Positions 5,140-7,615 of a DNA stretch of 7,615 nucleotides are shown piece after piece (within the stretch, counting starts at the first letter, position 1; the number at the start of each line of letters is the position of its first letter). Origin of the DNA: Flavobacteriaceae bacterium UBA5079 (GTDB lineage: Bacteria > Bacteroidota > Bacteroidia > Flavobacteriales > Flavobacteriaceae); assembly GCA_002414705.1 (NCBI GenBank), contig DIAL01000124.1, positions 11,966 through 19,580 on the forward strand, written 5' to 3'. Both the position numbers and the translations under genes were made by a program. Below the pieces are notes generated by a model, which made no database searches, was not told the DNA's origin, and saw only the letters and a program-made list of their open reading frames with translations.

Positions 5140-5334
5140 TTATTTCTTATATAGAATATAAATTGCAAGCAAATACAATAATATAAAACCTACAAAGTAC
5201 GCTGTTTTTAATTTAAATGATTTCCAATCCATGGTTAAAGTTGATGTTTTTTGAAAGCCAAAAAAATATAAAAGCACAACTAAAATAAAAGTGAATATCA
5301 ATAGTATATATTTCTTATTAATTACAGTTTGCAT
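5140..5334 (-). CDS. Small membrane protein with two helices, unknown function
   Basis: This is a 64-residue hydrophobic protein that I do not recognise. Two membrane helices are clear: residues 8-27 (beginning KYILLIFTFILVVLLYFFGF) and about 45-61 (AYFVGFILLYLLAIYIL). They are joined by a short polar loop (KTSTLTMDWKSFKLK), and the protein ends in two lysines. The ATG at 5334 is preferred over an in-frame TTG at 5340. It is the last gene of the leftward cluster, 59 bp after the lipoprotein stop, and reads toward the terminator at 5039-5069. It could be an unrelated passenger or a membrane partner of the lipoprotein. The clear two-helix pattern and the gene order argue that it is real, but its small size leaves doubt. 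Confidence 0.6.
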   Translation of the reverse strand: MQTVINKKYILLIFTFILVVLLYFFGFQKTSTLTMDWKSFKLKTAYFVGFILLYLLAIYILYKK

Positions 5335-5393
5335 AACCAAACCATTTATAATTGTAAATTGTAGGTGTTGTCTGATGGCAACAGTTATATAAT

Positions 5394-6050
5394 TTATTCT
5401 TTAGTTATCATTAATTTTTTGTCAAATAAATCTGAACTCTCTTGGATCTCTTTATATATTATTTGCCATTTGCTTTTTGATTTTTCTAAAAAATAAATGC
5501 TATTTTTTTGCTTTCCTGTTTTCAGTAACAATGTTTTAAATATAATTGCCTTACTATGGTTCAAATTATAAACAGGTTTAGAAATTTTTAGTTTGGGAAA
5601 ATTGGAAATTGAGTCTTCTACGGGAAATACATTATAAGAAGTTTTATGAACACCCCATTTAATATTGGATTGACCGTAATTGAAACTATCTTTCAAAAAC
5701 ACTTCAGTTTCTTCATTAATTCCTTTACCTCTAACTAAATACTGATTTGATTTAATTTTTATCGGCTTTGAAACTACAGAATCGAAAGGGGCAGCCAGAC
5801 TATCAACTAATCGATGATTTTTATTAGTTTTTTTAAAGAAAGACAGAGCAGATTCTTGTGTATTTCTCAATTTGAAGAACTGAATTATTCTGGAATTATC
5901 CGATTCATTTATTAAGTATATTGAGTCATGTGCCTTATAATTACTTTCATTTAAAACTAAATTCAATAATTCTATATCTTCCGTCATCTTTTTTGAACAG
6001 GATATTAGAATTATTAAAATTATTAACAGCAAAAAATTTCTAACAATCAT
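5394..6050 (-). CDS. Lipoprotein of unknown function
   Basis: This 218-residue protein begins with a short basic n-region and a very hydrophobic core (6-16) that ends in the lipobox LISC, with the lipid-modified Cys at 18. It should therefore be anchored to the inner or outer membrane. The mature part is rich in Lys, Ser and Asn. Near its C-terminus it has a pattern seen in other flavobacterial lipoproteins: KISKPVYNLNHSKAIIF, then a short turn, then SIYFLEKSKSKWQII. I cannot name the family. The ATG at 6050 gives a normal signal peptide and overlaps the upstream gene by 11 bp, which suggests coupled translation. The ATGs at 6062, 6071 and 6083 are in frame and would lengthen the overlap. An AAGGAG sits directly against the 6050 ATG, too close for a normal Shine-Dalgarno. 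The start is therefore uncertain, but the gene is well supported. Confidence 0.8.
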   Translation of the reverse strand: MIVRNFLLLIILIILISCSKKMTEDIELLNLVLNESNYKAHDSIYLINESDNSRIIQFFKLRNTQESALSFFKKTNKNHRLVDSLAAPFDSVVSKPIKIKSNQYLVRGKGINEETEVFLKDSFNYGQSNIKWGVHKTSYNVFPVEDSISNFPKLKISKPVYNLNHSKAIIFKTLLLKTGKQKNSIYFLEKSKSKWQIIYKEIQESSDLFDKKLMITKE

Positions 6051-7615
6051 CTCCTTGAGCATTTGGTTCATTATTTTGTTCATTTTGAGTTTTAATGCCC
6101 AATTCTTCCGCTGAACTAGCGCCTGTACCTATTAAAGGCATGGCAGGAGTTCCGTAAAAAGAACCTTTAGTAATCTCTTTACAATATTGATGAGTTATGT
6201 TTGTCATACCAGAATTTTGTGCATATTGATACAACGAATATGACATTGATCCAATAAAATCAACCATAGCAATATGCATGGCGTCATTCAGTGCTTGTCC
6301 ATTTACAATATTTCGGTTTTCTAAAAACTGCATAAGCGTAGTATTTAAATTCGTGTATTCAGGATATTCCATTAACAATGTTCCTTGTAAATAAGAATAC
6401 ATTAATTTAGCATGTACCATTTCATGAATAGTTATTAAAGCCCTTGATAATTTTGTAGGGTTTTCTGCTAAATAATCATTTGAAAAAGTTATGTATATAT
6501 CATAAACACCACTATCAATATTTTCATCAGAATCAAAATCCGCAGATGCATTCGCATCAACTGGAACATCATCCGCATTTCTAAAAACTAAATTCACATT
6601 ATTATCTAAACTAAAAGTATTTCTTATAGAATTTAATAAGTTGGCATTTGTCCCTACAGAATCTTCATCTCCTATTATTTCATCTCTAACAATTAATTTG
6701 GTGCAATCATCTGTTAATAAATCAACAGAAATTTGTTCAATTTCTGGACTAACATAAGGATTCATAAAAGTTAAAATATCAAAAATCACAAAGGCCTGTG
6801 CTTCCTCACTACAGCCATTTTCATTCAAATACTCATTTGCTTGTGTAGCTAAAGATTTACTGTCTTGTAATTCAGTAATCATGATTCCGTTTAATAAGGT
6901 ATTATCAAGTGTACCTGAAATAGTTTCACCGTTAACACAAGCTACAACTTCTTGCCATGTTTGGATAATTGTTGGTGTAGAAATTATTGGATATTGAGGT
7001 GTTGCATTACCAGTAGGGCTGCCACCTGTAGTATTAGTTCCTGTTCCGTTCGTATTCGTCCCTGTATTGCCATCATATCCGGTTCCGCTGCCTGTATCTG
7101 TTCCATCATCATAATATGAACAAGATATACCTGTTAAAACCCAACCTGAATTACCATAAGCACATCCTGAAACCGAACAAGTACCATCCTGGCTGGCGCC
7201 ATGAAGCTGTCCTGAATGTTCAGTAGTGCTGAGATAATCCCAAGCTTCTGAGCATCCATAGATCATTTTACCCAAATCTTCAGTTGGTAAATCTAATTCA
7301 TCAAAAACAATGGATGTGTATTTAGTTGTTAGATTTTCTAAAATTTCGGTTTCTAAAATTTCATAGTCATTTTTTGTAAAACCATATTTAACTATAAAAG
7401 CATCATAAGTACCTTTATCATTACTATGAAAGACTAAATTTTCAATGTTATCATCTTCAAGAACGTCTCTTCTAATAGGAAAACTATAAGAATGATAGCC
7501 AGAAATATTATCTTCAACATATTTAACAAAGTTTGTTTCAATGGTAAATCCGTATTCACCATTATATACTTCTCTGTTTAAATTTGAACTGGAATTTTTC
7601 CTTTCTTCTAATTTT
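6040..7615 (-). CDS. Secreted-type zincin-like protein with HExxH motif, N-terminus outside window
   Basis: The frame is open from the right edge to the stop at 6040-6042, giving 524 residues. The true start is not in the window. An in-frame TTG at 7275 is internal, because open sequence continues upstream of it. The N-terminal region (1 to about 165) contains SIVFDELDLPTEDLG and a Cys-rich stretch (GCSEAW...GTCSVSGCAYG...SCSYY). A low-complexity Gly/Thr/Asn/Asp linker follows (about 170-206). The C-terminal domain holds HEMVHAKL (397-404; DNA 6412-6426 for HEMVH), the zinc-binding HExxH of metallopeptidases. A His in DAMHIAMVDFIGSM (H447) is a candidate third ligand. I recall flavobacterial proteins with a similar N-terminal segment and linker but other C-terminal domains, which would make this one of a modular secreted set. 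That is from memory. Activity and target are unknown. The gene overlaps the downstream lipoprotein gene. Confidence 0.82.
   Translation of the reverse strand, partial: KLEERKNSSSNLNREVYNGEYGFTIETNFVKYVEDNISGYHSYSFPIRRDVLEDDNIENLVFHSNDKGTYDAFIVKYGFTKNDYEILETEILENLTTKYTSIVFDELDLPTEDLGKMIYGCSEAWDYLSTTEHSGQLHGASQDGTCSVSGCAYGNSGWVLTGISCSYYDDGTDTGSGTGYDGNTGTNTNGTGTNTTGGSPTGNATPQYPIISTPTIIQTWQEVVACVNGETISGTLDNTLLNGIMITELQDSKSLATQANEYLNENGCSEEAQAFVIFDILTFMNPYVSPEIEQISVDLLTDDCTKLIVRDEIIGDEDSVGTNANLLNSIRNTFSLDNNVNLVFRNADDVPVDANASADFDSDENIDSGVYDIYITFSNDYLAENPTKLSRALITIHEMVHAKLMYSYLQGTLLMEYPEYTNLNTTLMQFLENRNIVNGQALNDAMHIAMVDFIGSMSYSLYQYAQNSGMTNITHQYCKEITKGSFYGTPAMPLIGTGASSAEELGIKTQNEQNNEPNAQGDDC

Noticed and set aside
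5366..5383. Stem TGTTG/CAACA between the small membrane gene and the lipoprotein gene as an integron attC site
   Set aside because: The stem is only 5 bp and the required paired core boxes are not present. No integrase is visible.
7273..7275. TTG as the start of the HExxH protein
   Set aside because: The frame stays open and protein-like for 113 more codons up to the window edge.

Overview
The window looks like a chromosome segment from a member of the Flavobacteriaceae (phylum Bacteroidota). The reasons are the AT-rich sequence, the lack of Shine-Dalgarno sites at most starts, Bacteroidota-type -7 boxes (TAnnTTTG) at the expected places, and a run of genes (trpS, dprA, an HU/SPOR-domain gene, an acyl-CoA thioesterase) that I recall as neighbours in this family.

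Layout. From the left edge to 466 (minus) lies the N-terminal 155 residues of a PlsC-type acyltransferase. It is divergent from trpS (579-1547, plus). dprA (1614-2717, minus) converges on trpS and is divergent from a membrane-anchored HU/SPOR gene (2822-3763, plus). From 3773 to 4459 the housekeeping block is interrupted by six copies of a 46-54 bp repeat family around a small GIY-YIG nuclease gene (3970-4260). The block resumes with the thioesterase (4507-5016), which ends in a bidirectional terminator (5039-5069). The rest, 5140-7615 on the minus strand, is an AT-rich accessory cluster. In transcription order it has a secreted HExxH zincin-like protein with its N-terminus outside the window, an overlapping lipoprotein, and a 64-residue protein with two membrane helices.

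The most interesting part is 3773-4459. All six repeats share the same ends (ACGTCACTTCGAGTG at one end, GTATCGAGAA at the other) but carry different self-complementary cores. Three copies hold a 5-bp stem whose paired bases change together around an almost constant 9-nt loop. One of the plus-orientation copies and one minus-orientation copy bracket the GIY-YIG gene as inverted ends of a unit of about 406 bp (3910-4315). A minus-repeat/spacer/plus-repeat block is also present on both sides of the gene as a diverged direct repeat. This looks like a nuclease-associated palindromic repeat system, similar in concept to REP repeats with their RAYT transposases but with a GIY-YIG enzyme in place of the Y1 transposase. 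That functional link is inference.

The housekeeping genes serve separate functions: phospholipid synthesis, Trp-tRNA charging, uptake and recombination of transforming DNA, DNA or peptidoglycan-associated structure, and acyl-CoA hydrolysis. The accessory cluster at the right may be a secreted protease-like protein with a lipoprotein partner. Its function cannot be read from the sequence.
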